From positions 124,001-188,000 of the forward strand of contig JAGZMM010000002.1 in the NCBI GenBank assembly GCA_018364155.1: a stretch of 64,000 nucleotides of DNA, read 5' to 3'. Positions 8,327 through 15,511 of the stretch are shown here, piece by piece (position 1 is the first letter of the stretch; each line of letters starts with the position of its first letter). The notes below the pieces were generated by a model. That model was not told where the DNA came from. It worked only from the letters and a program-made list of their open reading frames with translations, and did no database searches. Made by a program: the position numbers and the translations under genes. Source of the DNA: Clostridiales bacterium (GTDB taxonomy: Bacteria; Bacillota; Clostridia; Oscillospirales; Acutalibacteraceae).

Positions 8327-9172
8327 ATGGCAAAGCTTCCGTTTGACATTGATTTAAAGGGCAAGGTTGCGGTGGTCACGGGCGGGGGAGGAGTCCTTTG
8401 CTCGGCTTTTGCCAAGACCATAGCCCAGTGCGGCGGGAAGGTGGCGGTTTTGGACTTGAATCAGGACGCGGCCCAAAAGGTGGCCGACGAGATTGCCCAA
8501 GAGGGCGGCGAGGCGATTGCGGTGGCGGCCGACTGCTTAGATGTGCAAAGCCTTCGGAAGGCGGCCGAGGAAGTGGAGAAGCGCCTTGGCACCCCGGACA
8601 TCCTCATCAACGGCGCGGGCGGCAACCATCCCCGCGGCACCACCGACGACGAGCAGCTGGATCCGGCTGCCATCGGCCAGGTAAAGACTTTTTTTGATTT
8701 GGATCCTTCCGGCGTGCAGTTTGTGCTCAACCTCAACTACATGGCCGCCCTTCTGACCACCCAGGCCTTCGCCAAAAACATGGCGGGCCGGGGCGGTAAC
8801 ATCATCAACATTTCCTCCATGAACGCCTTGCGCCCGTTGACCAAAATCCCGGCTTATTCGGGTGCAAAGGCGGCAGTTTCTAACCTGACTCAGTGGATGG
8901 CGGTCTATTTTGCTAAGGCGGGCGTGCGGGTCAACGCCATTGCCCCGGGCTTCTTTGTGACCAATCAGAACCGGGCGCTGCTGTTTGATGAGAGCGGCAG
9001 GCCTACCGCGCGCACCGATAAGATTCTCCGGGCCACCCCCATGGGCCGCTTCGGGGAAGCAGACGAGCTGACCGGCACGTTGCTGTGGCTTTTGTGCGAC
9101 GCGGCCTCCGGCTTTGTCACCGGCACGGTCATCCCCGTAGACGGCGGCTTCTCCGCTTACTCGGGCGTATAA
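8327..9172 (+). CDS. SDR-family oxidoreductase, probable D-mannonate oxidoreductase (fructuronate reductase)
   Basis: 281 residues of the classical short-chain dehydrogenase fold. Cofactor motif VVTGGGGVLCSAFAK, then the NGAGGNHPRG loop, catalytic Ser in NIISSMNA and Tyr-x3-Lys in PAYSGAKAAV, ending in TGTVIPVDGGFSAYSGV. The segment GNHPRGTTDDEQ followed by FFDLDPSGVQFV matches the SDR type that follows uxuA in Bacillus-like operons (YjmF-type UxuB), which interconverts fructuronate and mannonate. Placement 33 bp after uxuA supports that role. A gluconate 5-dehydrogenase-like activity is the main alternative. Confidence 0.85.
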   Translation: MAKLPFDIDLKGKVAVVTGGGGVLCSAFAKTIAQCGGKVAVLDLNQDAAQKVADEIAQEGGEAIAVAADCLDVQSLRKAAEEVEKRLGTPDILINGAGGNHPRGTTDDEQLDPAAIGQVKTFFDLDPSGVQFVLNLNYMAALLTTQAFAKNMAGRGGNIINISSMNALRPLTKIPAYSGAKAAVSNLTQWMAVYFAKAGVRVNAIAPGFFVTNQNRALLFDESGRPTARTDKILRATPMGRFGEADELTGTLLWLLCDAASGFVTGTVIPVDGGFSAYSGV

Positions 9173-9215
9173 GAAAACAAACAACCATGTTCTCAACGGA
9201 AAGGATGCGATAACC

Positions 9216-10004
9216 ATGCGATTCGGCCTTTGCTTTGGCGACTTTGAACATGCCGCCGAGAAACTCCCCCTTGCGAAAACCCGGCTTGGTTACGATTATG
9301 TGGAAGTGGCGCTGTGCAAGCTGGCAGATATGACCGATGCACAGCTCAAAGAGTTTGGCGCTGCCTGTGAGGCGGCGGGCCTCAAGACCGAGGCGACCAA
9401 TATTTTCTTCTCCGGTTCGGCGCCGCTGACCGGCCCGAACGTGGATGTAAAAGGCCTGCTTGCGTATACCGACAGGGCCCTGTATAAGGCGGCGTCCCTG
9501 GGGGTCAAAACTTCGGTGCTGGGTTCGGGCGCGGCCCGCAAGGTGCCGGAGGGCTTCTCTAAGGAGGACGCCTTCCAGCAGATGGCGGAGCTTACCTATC
9601 AGTTGGGCGACGTGGCGAAAAAGTACGGCATTACTATCGTCATCGAACCACTCAACCATACGGAGACAAATCTCATCAATTCCGGCGCCGAAGGCCTTGC
9701 GCTGATGCGCCAGGTGGACCATCCCAGCGTGGGCATTCTGCTTGACTACTATCACATGTGCGTGGACCATGAGGATGTGTCCATTGTGGCCCAGGCGGCC
9801 AAGTCCGGAAGGCTTTTGCACACGCATATTTCCGCGCCTACCCGGTATTTCCCCCGGGGTGAGGAGCTGGAGGAATGCATACCGTTCTTCGCGGCGCTGA
9901 AGGCCGCCGGGTACGACGGGAGGATGTCCTCCGAGTGCATCGGCGACCCGCTGGAAAACGACTGGGACAGCAAAATTATCCGGGAAGCTCTGGCAAGAGC
10001 TTGA
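9216..10004 (+). CDS. Third sugar phosphate isomerase/epimerase (hydroxypyruvate isomerase-like TIM barrel)
   Basis: 262 residues of the same TIM-barrel superfamily. Metal ligands are visible in TIVIEPLNHTETNLINS (Glu), VGILLDYYHMCVDHED (Asp, His), LLHTHIS (His) and the C-terminal RMSSECIGDPL (Glu), a pattern close to D-tagatose/ketose 3-epimerases and hydroxypyruvate isomerases. It closes the operon and is followed by a terminator at 10080. Having three members of one superfamily in one operon suggests successive isomerisations or a branched substrate range. Confidence 0.85.
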   Translation: MRFGLCFGDFEHAAEKLPLAKTRLGYDYVEVALCKLADMTDAQLKEFGAACEAAGLKTEATNIFFSGSAPLTGPNVDVKGLLAYTDRALYKAASLGVKTSVLGSGAARKVPEGFSKEDAFQQMAELTYQLGDVAKKYGITIVIEPLNHTETNLINSGAEGLALMRQVDHPSVGILLDYYHMCVDHEDVSIVAQAAKSGRLLHTHISAPTRYFPRGEELEECIPFFAALKAAGYDGRMSSECIGDPLENDWDSKIIREALARA

Positions 10005-10079
10005 CAAGCCTCTCTTCTTCCTTCACAATAAACAAATGACGTGTCCGTTTGCGCTGGCGGGTCCTGTAGCGAACGGGCG

Positions 10080-10118
10080 AAAATCCCGCGGCGGGTGGAT
10101 TTCGTCGCGGGATTTTCT
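10080..10118 (+). terminator. Terminator of the sugar-catabolism operon
   Basis: Stem AAAATCCCGCG / CGCGGGATTTT with a 15-nt loop. The A/T ends of the stem provide the U tract in either direction. It lies 75 bp after the last operon gene. Confidence 0.75.
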
Positions 10119-10227
10119 TATTTTGGTTCAAAAAAGGCAAAGCGGCATACAATAGAAGAAGTGCCGCGGAACATCCACGGCTGGCATTGGCAAAAAGAAC
10201 AAAGGAGAAAACCAAGGAGGGAGTTTT

Positions 10228-11208
10228 GTGCAAACACCGGTGAAATCCCCCTGCCCGTGCCGGAGGAAACGTTGTCCCCGGTATGGGCGGTGCGAGGAAT
10301 GCCGCTCCCACCATGCACAGTCGGGCAGGCCGGTGGCCTGCGAACCACGCAGCAAAGGAAAGGGGCGTTCCAAAATGGACTCCATTGGGAAGATGAGGCT
10401 TGAGCAAAAGGACGGGGTAGGATTTCTGACCTTTCCGGCCCTTTCGGAGGAACCGGGGTTCCGCCACGCCTTTTCCACTCGGTTGGGCGGGGTGAGCGAA
10501 GGGGAATTCGCAGCGCTCAACCTGAGCTTTGGCCGGGGAGACCCGGACGAGAATGTGCGAGAAAACTACCGGCGCATTTCTCTGGCCGCCGGGTTTGACC
10601 CGCAAAGTTTGGTCTTTTCCGCCCAGGACCACCATACGGTGATCCGCCGGGTGACGGAAGAGGACCGGGGAAAGGGAATCTGGCGGGAGAAGGATTACCA
10701 GAGTGTGGACGGGCTGATTACCGACGTGCCGGGCCTTACCCTGGTTACCCATTATGCCGACTGCGTCCCCCTGTTCTTTCTCGACCCGGTGCACAAAGCC
10801 ATCGGCCTAACTCATGCGGGCTGGCGGGGAACGGTATCGTCCATCGGTCCCATCACTGTAAAACGGATGCGGGAGGAATTCGGCACCGACCCTAGAGATC
10901 TCAAGGCGGCCGTAGGTCCTTCCATCGGGAAGTGCTGTTATGAGGTGGACGACGCGGTGGCCGACCGGGTGCGGGCACTTTCGGGGATTCACCTTGAGCA
11001 GGTGCTTTTCCCCAAGGAAAACGGCCGCTACCAGCTGGATTTGTGGGAGCTAAACCGGCAGCTGCTCGTTGGCGCCGGAATTCCACAAAAGCAGATCATG
11101 GTCGGGGCGGTCTGCACCTGCTGCCACAGCGACCTGCTCTTTTCCCACCGGGCCACTGGCGGCAGGCGGGGTGGCTTGGCGGCGTTTCTAACGATTTTGC
11201 CGGAATAA
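10228..11208 (+). CDS. pgeF: Peptidoglycan editing factor PgeF (YfiH, multicopper-oxidase-like fold) with N-terminal Cys-rich extension
   Basis: 326 residues from a GTG at 10228, which has AAGGAGG seven bases upstream. Residues 1-49 are a basic Cys-rich leader (C9, C11, C16, C22, C25, then HH), resembling stand-alone clostridial mini-proteins. From residue 50 the sequence is PgeF: FSTRLGGVSEG, FSAQDHHTVIRRV, LVTHYADCVPLFF (catalytic Cys), LTHAGWRGTV (His) and AVGPSIGKCCYEV. PgeF removes mis-incorporated L-Ser from peptidoglycan precursors, and older work reported purine nucleosidase activity. The alternative start is the ATG at 10375 with a GGAAAGGGG-type site, which would leave the Cys-rich leader as an in-frame extension. 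The esterase gene follows after about 100 bp. Confidence 0.88.
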   Translation: MQTPVKSPCPCRRKRCPRYGRCEECRSHHAQSGRPVACEPRSKGKGRSKMDSIGKMRLEQKDGVGFLTFPALSEEPGFRHAFSTRLGGVSEGEFAALNLSFGRGDPDENVRENYRRISLAAGFDPQSLVFSAQDHHTVIRRVTEEDRGKGIWREKDYQSVDGLITDVPGLTLVTHYADCVPLFFLDPVHKAIGLTHAGWRGTVSSIGPITVKRMREEFGTDPRDLKAAVGPSIGKCCYEVDDAVADRVRALSGIHLEQVLFPKENGRYQLDLWELNRQLLVGAGIPQKQIMVGAVCTCCHSDLLFSHRATGGRRGGLAAFLTILPE

Positions 11209-11312
11209 GGGCCGCAGAGGTGCCCTTTCTTGGAAGCCCAATGGGGGGAAAATCGCAAACGCCGGCGTTTCCCCGTGAAGGGGAAAACGAACGGGAAAAA
11301 ACGGAGGAAACC

Positions 11313-12200
11313 ATGCAAAGCAAAAAAAGCGCGGCGATGCTGGGGCTTTTGCGCAGCGTAAAGCCGGTGATCTGCAATCTGAACCTGGACTTAAAACGAG
11401 CCGGGTCAGACTTTTTAGGAAAGCTCAAAAAGATGCCGGCCAGCCTGCGGATGACGCCGGCGCCTGGCCCTCGGCCGGCGGAATGGATTGTTCCGGCGAA
11501 GGAAAAGGGGGATCTGGTGATCCTCTATTCCCACGGCGGCGCCTACGAAGGCGGATCGTTGACTTCCAGCAGGGCACTGGCGTCGGTCCTTGCCCAGGAT
11601 ACGGGGCGGCGCGTCCTTTCCTACGACTATCGGCTGGCACCCGAGCATCCGTTCCCTGCGGCTTTGGACGATGCGCTGGCCGTCTTTCGGCATCTGTGCA
11701 GGGAAGGAATCGAACCGGGCCGGATTGTCCTGGCCGGAGACTCGGCGGGCGGCGGCCTTTCGCTGGCGCTGGCTTTGCGCCTCAAAGACATGGGCGAACC
11801 GCTGCCGGGCGGAATGGTCTGCCTTTCTCCCTGGACTGATCTGACCGGGTCGGTTCCTTCCCATTGCACCCGCGCCCAGGACGACCCCATCATCGAAAGC
11901 GAGGGGCTGCACCTGTCCGCCCTGCACTACGCGGCGGGAACGCCGCTTGACACCCCTTACCTGTCGCCGGTGTATGGGGATCTGACCGGTTTTCCTCCGG
12001 TCCTCATCCAGGTAGGCACCAACGAGGTGCTGCTGGGAGACTCGCTGCTTTTAAAGAAAAAGCTCACGGAATGCGGCGTGCCGGTGACCCTGTCGGTGTT
12101 CGATGGCATGTGGCATGTGTTCCATGTGTTCGATCTGCCGGAGACCAACCAGGCGATGGAACAAATCCGGGATTTCCTCGATCATTTACTCGCAGTATAA
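11313..12200 (+). CDS. Alpha/beta hydrolase, hormone-sensitive-lipase-type esterase
   Basis: 295 residues. The oxyanion motif HGGAY (in LYSHGGAYEGG), the nucleophile elbow GDSAGGG, and the late Asp and His (GDSLLLKKK region and MWHVFHVF) make up a complete HSL/type IV esterase triad. YDYRLAPEHPFPAALDD is the typical strand between them. The ATG at 11313 has a GGAGG site at 11303-11307; the frame is open much further upstream but overlaps pgeF. No signal peptide, so it is a cytoplasmic carboxylesterase, perhaps removing acetyl groups from imported glycans; the substrate is unknown. Confidence 0.85.
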   Translation: MQSKKSAAMLGLLRSVKPVICNLNLDLKRAGSDFLGKLKKMPASLRMTPAPGPRPAEWIVPAKEKGDLVILYSHGGAYEGGSLTSSRALASVLAQDTGRRVLSYDYRLAPEHPFPAALDDALAVFRHLCREGIEPGRIVLAGDSAGGGLSLALALRLKDMGEPLPGGMVCLSPWTDLTGSVPSHCTRAQDDPIIESEGLHLSALHYAAGTPLDTPYLSPVYGDLTGFPPVLIQVGTNEVLLGDSLLLKKKLTECGVPVTLSVFDGMWHVFHVFDLPETNQAMEQIRDFLDHLLAV

Positions 12201-12234
12201 ATTGTATAAAAAGATTAAAGTTTGACATATCGTA

Positions 12235-12263
12235 TTGACAGGGTTCGAGCGTGTTTTTATAAT
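12235..12263 (+). promoter_or_regulatory. Perfect-consensus sigma-A promoter of purB leader
   Basis: TTGACA at 12235-12240 and TATAAT at 12258-12263 with a 17-nt spacer, an exact consensus match. It starts a leader of about 325 nt ahead of purB. Confidence 0.85.
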
Positions 12264-12269
12264 AGGGAT

Positions 12270-12596
12270 GACAAGAATTCCTCTTGTTACATTCTTCTTT
12301 TTGCTTACATCTTTACCCTTTTCTCCCTGTCTCCGCTCCCGCCATCTCGCTTCCTAATTGGTACCCCATCTCTTCTCTACTTGTTTTTTGCGGGAGCCGG
12401 AGACCATGGGCCAAACCGGCAGGCTGCACGTCATGAAAAGACGCGCGGCTTTTTTCGTTTTACAAGCAAATTCTTTACAAATCCATCCGGATGTATTACT
12501 ATTAAACTGCAGTAAACTGGAGAAAATCTGCGCGAACGGGCGGTTGCCCCTTCGCGGCAACGGATTCTTATCAAATTCGCAAGGAGGCGTCCTATT
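12270..12596 (+). promoter_or_regulatory. Structured purB leader with possible attenuator
   Basis: Unusually long untranslated leader. A small hairpin (ACAAGA / TCTTGT) lies at its start. A long imperfect stem joins 12325-12342 with 12390-12410. A third hairpin at 12421-12451 (12-bp stem with one mismatch) is followed by TTTTTT and looks like an intrinsic terminator. This is the architecture of a riboswitch or attenuator, but I could not match it to the purine, PRPP, ZTP or THF families. The ligand is unknown; a purine-related signal is inferred from the downstream genes. Confidence 0.5.
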
Positions 12597-14027
12597 TTGA
12601 ACGATATCTATCAAAGCCCCCTGTCCTCGCGGTATGCCAGCCGAGAAATGCTCTACCTTTTTTCGCCGGACAAGAAGTTTCGCACCTGGCGCAGGCTGTG
12701 GATCGCGCTGGCCCAGGCGGAGCATGAGCTTGGCCTGCCGGTGACCGAGGAGCAGATCGAGGAAATGAAGCAGCACGCCGACGACATCAACTACGACGTG
12801 GCCGAAAAGCGGGAGCGGGAATGCCGTCACGACGTGATGGCCCATGTTTACGCGTACGGCCAGCAGTGCCCCAAGGCCCGCCCCATCATCCATCTGGGCG
12901 CCACCTCCTGTTATGTGGGCGACAATACCGATTTGATTCTGATGCACGAAGGGTTGACCCTCATCCGCGACAAACTGGTGACGTTGATTGGGCATCTGGC
13001 CAAGTTTGCCGACGAGCAAAAAGACCAACCCACTCTGGCTTTTACCCATTTCCAGCCTGCCCAGCCCACCACGGTGGGAAAACGGGCGGCGCTGTGGCTC
13101 AATGACATTCTGCTGGATTTAGAGGATGTGGAGCATCAGCTTTCCAAAGCGAAGCTGTTGGGCTCCAAGGGAACCACCGGCACCCAGGCAAGCTTTCTGG
13201 AGCTGTTTGAGGGGGACCAGGAAAAGGTGCGTACCCTCGACGGTCTGATTGCGGAGATTATGGGGTATCCGGGTGTGTTTGCGGTTTCCGGGCAGACCTA
13301 TTCGAGAAAGGTGGACAGCCAGTATCTCAACGTGTTGTCCGGTATCGCCCAGTCGGCGGCCAAGTTCTCGAATGATATCCGCCTTTTGCAGCATCTCAAG
13401 GAGATTGAGGAGCCTTTTGAAAAGCAGCAGATCGGTTCCTCCGCCATGGCCTATAAGCGAAACCCCATGCGCACCGAGCGCATTGCGTCTCTGGCGCGCT
13501 ACGTGATCGCCGACGCGGTCAACCCCGCCCTCACCGCTTCCACCCAGTGGTTCGAGCGGACGCTGGACGACTCGGCCAACAAGCGCATCAGCGTGCCGGA
13601 GGCTTTCTTAGCAGTGGACGCGATTTTGAGTCTGTATATCAACGTGGTGGACGGCTTAGTGGTATACCCCAAGGTTATCGAGCAGCGGCTTTTGAAGGAG
13701 CTGCCCTTTATGGCCACGGAAAACATTATGATGGACGCAGTCAAGCGGGGCGGCGACCGGCAGGAGCTGCACGAACGCATCCGGGTTCACTCCATGGAGG
13801 CGGGACGCGTCATTAAGCAGGAGGGCGGCGAAAACGATCTGCTCGAGCGGATTGCAAAGGATCCGGCCTTCGGTGTGACGTTGGAAGAACTCAAAGCCCT
13901 CATCCGTCCGGAGAATTATGTGGGCCGGGCGCCGCAGCAGGTGACGGAGTTTTTGGAGCATGACGTCAAGGAAGTCCTGGACCGGTATCAAGGCGTCGGT
14001 CAGGTGGAGGTAGAAATCAAGGTCTAA
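12597..14027 (+). CDS. purB: Adenylosuccinate lyase
   Basis: 476 residues of the fumarase/aspartase superfamily. The signature GSSAMAYKRNPMRTERI (mobile catalytic loop with the active Ser) and the TFTHFQPAQPTTVGKR-like block identify PurB rather than argininosuccinate lyase. The enzyme cleaves SAICAR to AICAR and adenylosuccinate to AMP. The start is TTG at 12597, with AAGGAGG at 12581-12587 and correct spacing. It is followed by purA after a 111-bp gap containing a GC-rich hairpin, so the two AMP-branch steps are adjacent. Confidence 0.95.
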   Translation: MNDIYQSPLSSRYASREMLYLFSPDKKFRTWRRLWIALAQAEHELGLPVTEEQIEEMKQHADDINYDVAEKRERECRHDVMAHVYAYGQQCPKARPIIHLGATSCYVGDNTDLILMHEGLTLIRDKLVTLIGHLAKFADEQKDQPTLAFTHFQPAQPTTVGKRAALWLNDILLDLEDVEHQLSKAKLLGSKGTTGTQASFLELFEGDQEKVRTLDGLIAEIMGYPGVFAVSGQTYSRKVDSQYLNVLSGIAQSAAKFSNDIRLLQHLKEIEEPFEKQQIGSSAMAYKRNPMRTERIASLARYVIADAVNPALTASTQWFERTLDDSANKRISVPEAFLAVDAILSLYINVVDGLVVYPKVIEQRLLKELPFMATENIMMDAVKRGGDRQELHERIRVHSMEAGRVIKQEGGENDLLERIAKDPAFGVTLEELKALIRPENYVGRAPQQVTEFLEHDVKEVLDRYQGVGQVEVEIKV

Positions 14028-14085
14028 GGGAAAAGAAGCGTTTCGCGGCAAGGAAGCGGTGAAACGAAAACCCGGCCGAAAGCAC

Positions 14086-14112
14086 GCCGCAGGGGGAAGA
14101 TCTCCCTGCGGC
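14086..14112. other. GC-rich hairpin between purB and purA
   Basis: Inverted repeat GCCGCAGGG / CCCTGCGGC with no U tract. It may stabilise or process the mRNA or tune purA expression, rather than terminate. Confidence 0.4.
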
Positions 14113-14138
14113 CAACCGATTGTTAGGAGTGATACCAC

Positions 14139-15425
14139 ATGGTAAAGGCGATTGTAGGCGCAAACTGGGGCGACGAAGGCAAGGGGAAAATTACCGATAT
14201 GTTCGCCGCGAAATCGGACATTGTGGTGCGTTTTCAGGGCGGCGCCAACGCGGGACACACCATCATCAACCCCTATGGGCGCTTCGCGCTGCACATGATG
14301 CCCTCCGGCGCGTTCTATTCCCATATTATGAACGTCATTGGCAATGGGGTGGCGCTCAACATTCCCCAGCTGATGAAGGAGCTCAAGCAGATTAAGGACG
14401 GCGGCGTGCCGGCTCCCCGCCTTTTGATAAGTGAGCGGGCCCAGATTGTCATGCCCTATCATGTCCTGTTCGACCAGTATGAGGAGGAGCGGCTTTCCTC
14501 GAAAAGCTTCGGCTCGACAAAGTCGGGCATCGCCCCCTTCTATGCGGACAAGGTGTCCAAGGTGGGGTTCCAGGTGTGCGAGCTGTTCCGGGAGAAGGAG
14601 CTTCTTGAGAAGATTGAACGGGTCATCGAGACCAAGAACGTGCTGCTCGAGCACTTATATCACAAACCTCTCCTGGATGCAAAGAAACTTTATGCCACCA
14701 TGCTGGAATATCGCGAGCAAGTAAGGCCATATGTTGGAAATGTGCACGCGTTTATGCAGGAGGCCGTCAAGGAAGGGAAGAACATCCTGTTGGAGGGCCA
14801 GCTGGGCGCTTTGAAGGATTTGGACTGGGGCATTTACCCCATGGTCACCTCGTCGAACACCATCGCCGGCTACGGGCCGGTGGGAGCGGGTCTTCCCGCC
14901 CACTCGGTGGAGAGCGTGGTCACGGTGGTCAAGGCCTATTCCAGCGCTGTAGGCGCAGGCGCTTTTGTCAGCGAGATCTTCGGGGAAGAGGCGGAGGAGC
15001 TTCGCCGCCATGGGGGTGACAAGGGCGAATACGGCGCCACCACCGGCCGCCCGCGCCGCATGGGCTGGTTTGACTGCATCGCTACCCGATACGGCTGCAA
15101 GGTGCAGGGTGCCACGGAGGCGGTGGTAACGGTGCTTGACGCGCTTTCGTATCTGGATAACATTCCGGTCTGTGTGGGTTACGAGCTCGACGGCGAAATT
15201 TCCGACAATTTCCCGGTGACCCCCGACCTGGAACGGGCAAAGCCCGTGCTCAAGGTGCTCGATGGCTGGAAGCAAGATATCCGGGGCATCCGCAAGTTTG
15301 AGGAGCTTCCCAAGGCGGCACAGGAATACGTTAATTTCATCGAACGTGCCATTGACACACCTGTTACAATGGTTTCGAACGGACCCGGCCGCGAGGATAT
15401 TATTTTCCGGCAGCCGCGTCTGTAA
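14139..15425 (+). CDS. purA: Adenylosuccinate synthetase
   Basis: 428 residues, full length. The GTP-binding loop GANWGDEGKGKITD is at the N-terminus with the catalytic Asp. Also present are FQGGANAGHTI (catalytic His) and GATTGRPRRMGWFD near residue 300. It makes adenylosuccinate from IMP, Asp and GTP, the committed step to AMP. It pairs with purB upstream. GMP-branch IMP dehydrogenase lies far away at 29.4 kb, and the general purine genes are not in this window. Confidence 0.96.
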   Translation: MVKAIVGANWGDEGKGKITDMFAAKSDIVVRFQGGANAGHTIINPYGRFALHMMPSGAFYSHIMNVIGNGVALNIPQLMKELKQIKDGGVPAPRLLISERAQIVMPYHVLFDQYEEERLSSKSFGSTKSGIAPFYADKVSKVGFQVCELFREKELLEKIERVIETKNVLLEHLYHKPLLDAKKLYATMLEYREQVRPYVGNVHAFMQEAVKEGKNILLEGQLGALKDLDWGIYPMVTSSNTIAGYGPVGAGLPAHSVESVVTVVKAYSSAVGAGAFVSEIFGEEAEELRRHGGDKGEYGATTGRPRRMGWFDCIATRYGCKVQGATEAVVTVLDALSYLDNIPVCVGYELDGEISDNFPVTPDLERAKPVLKVLDGWKQDIRGIRKFEELPKAAQEYVNFIERAIDTPVTMVSNGPGREDIIFRQPRL

Positions 15426-15511
15426 GAGAAAAGGGCAAAGGTAAATTCGCTGGGAGGACAGACGGCGTTTTTAACCGTATCATTCTATGTAAATAAGGGG
15501 GCACAGTTTCT

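Noticed and set aside
11043..11312. Upstream extension of the esterase frame
   Set aside because: It overlaps pgeF and has no start signal; a good site lies before 11313.
12270..12596. Known purine, PRPP, ZTP or THF riboswitch before purB
   Set aside because: The conserved cores of these classes are not visible; the leader is therefore reported as an unassigned structure.
15426..15511. glmS ribozyme upstream of glmS
   Set aside because: Only 86 bp available and the conserved ribozyme core is absent.
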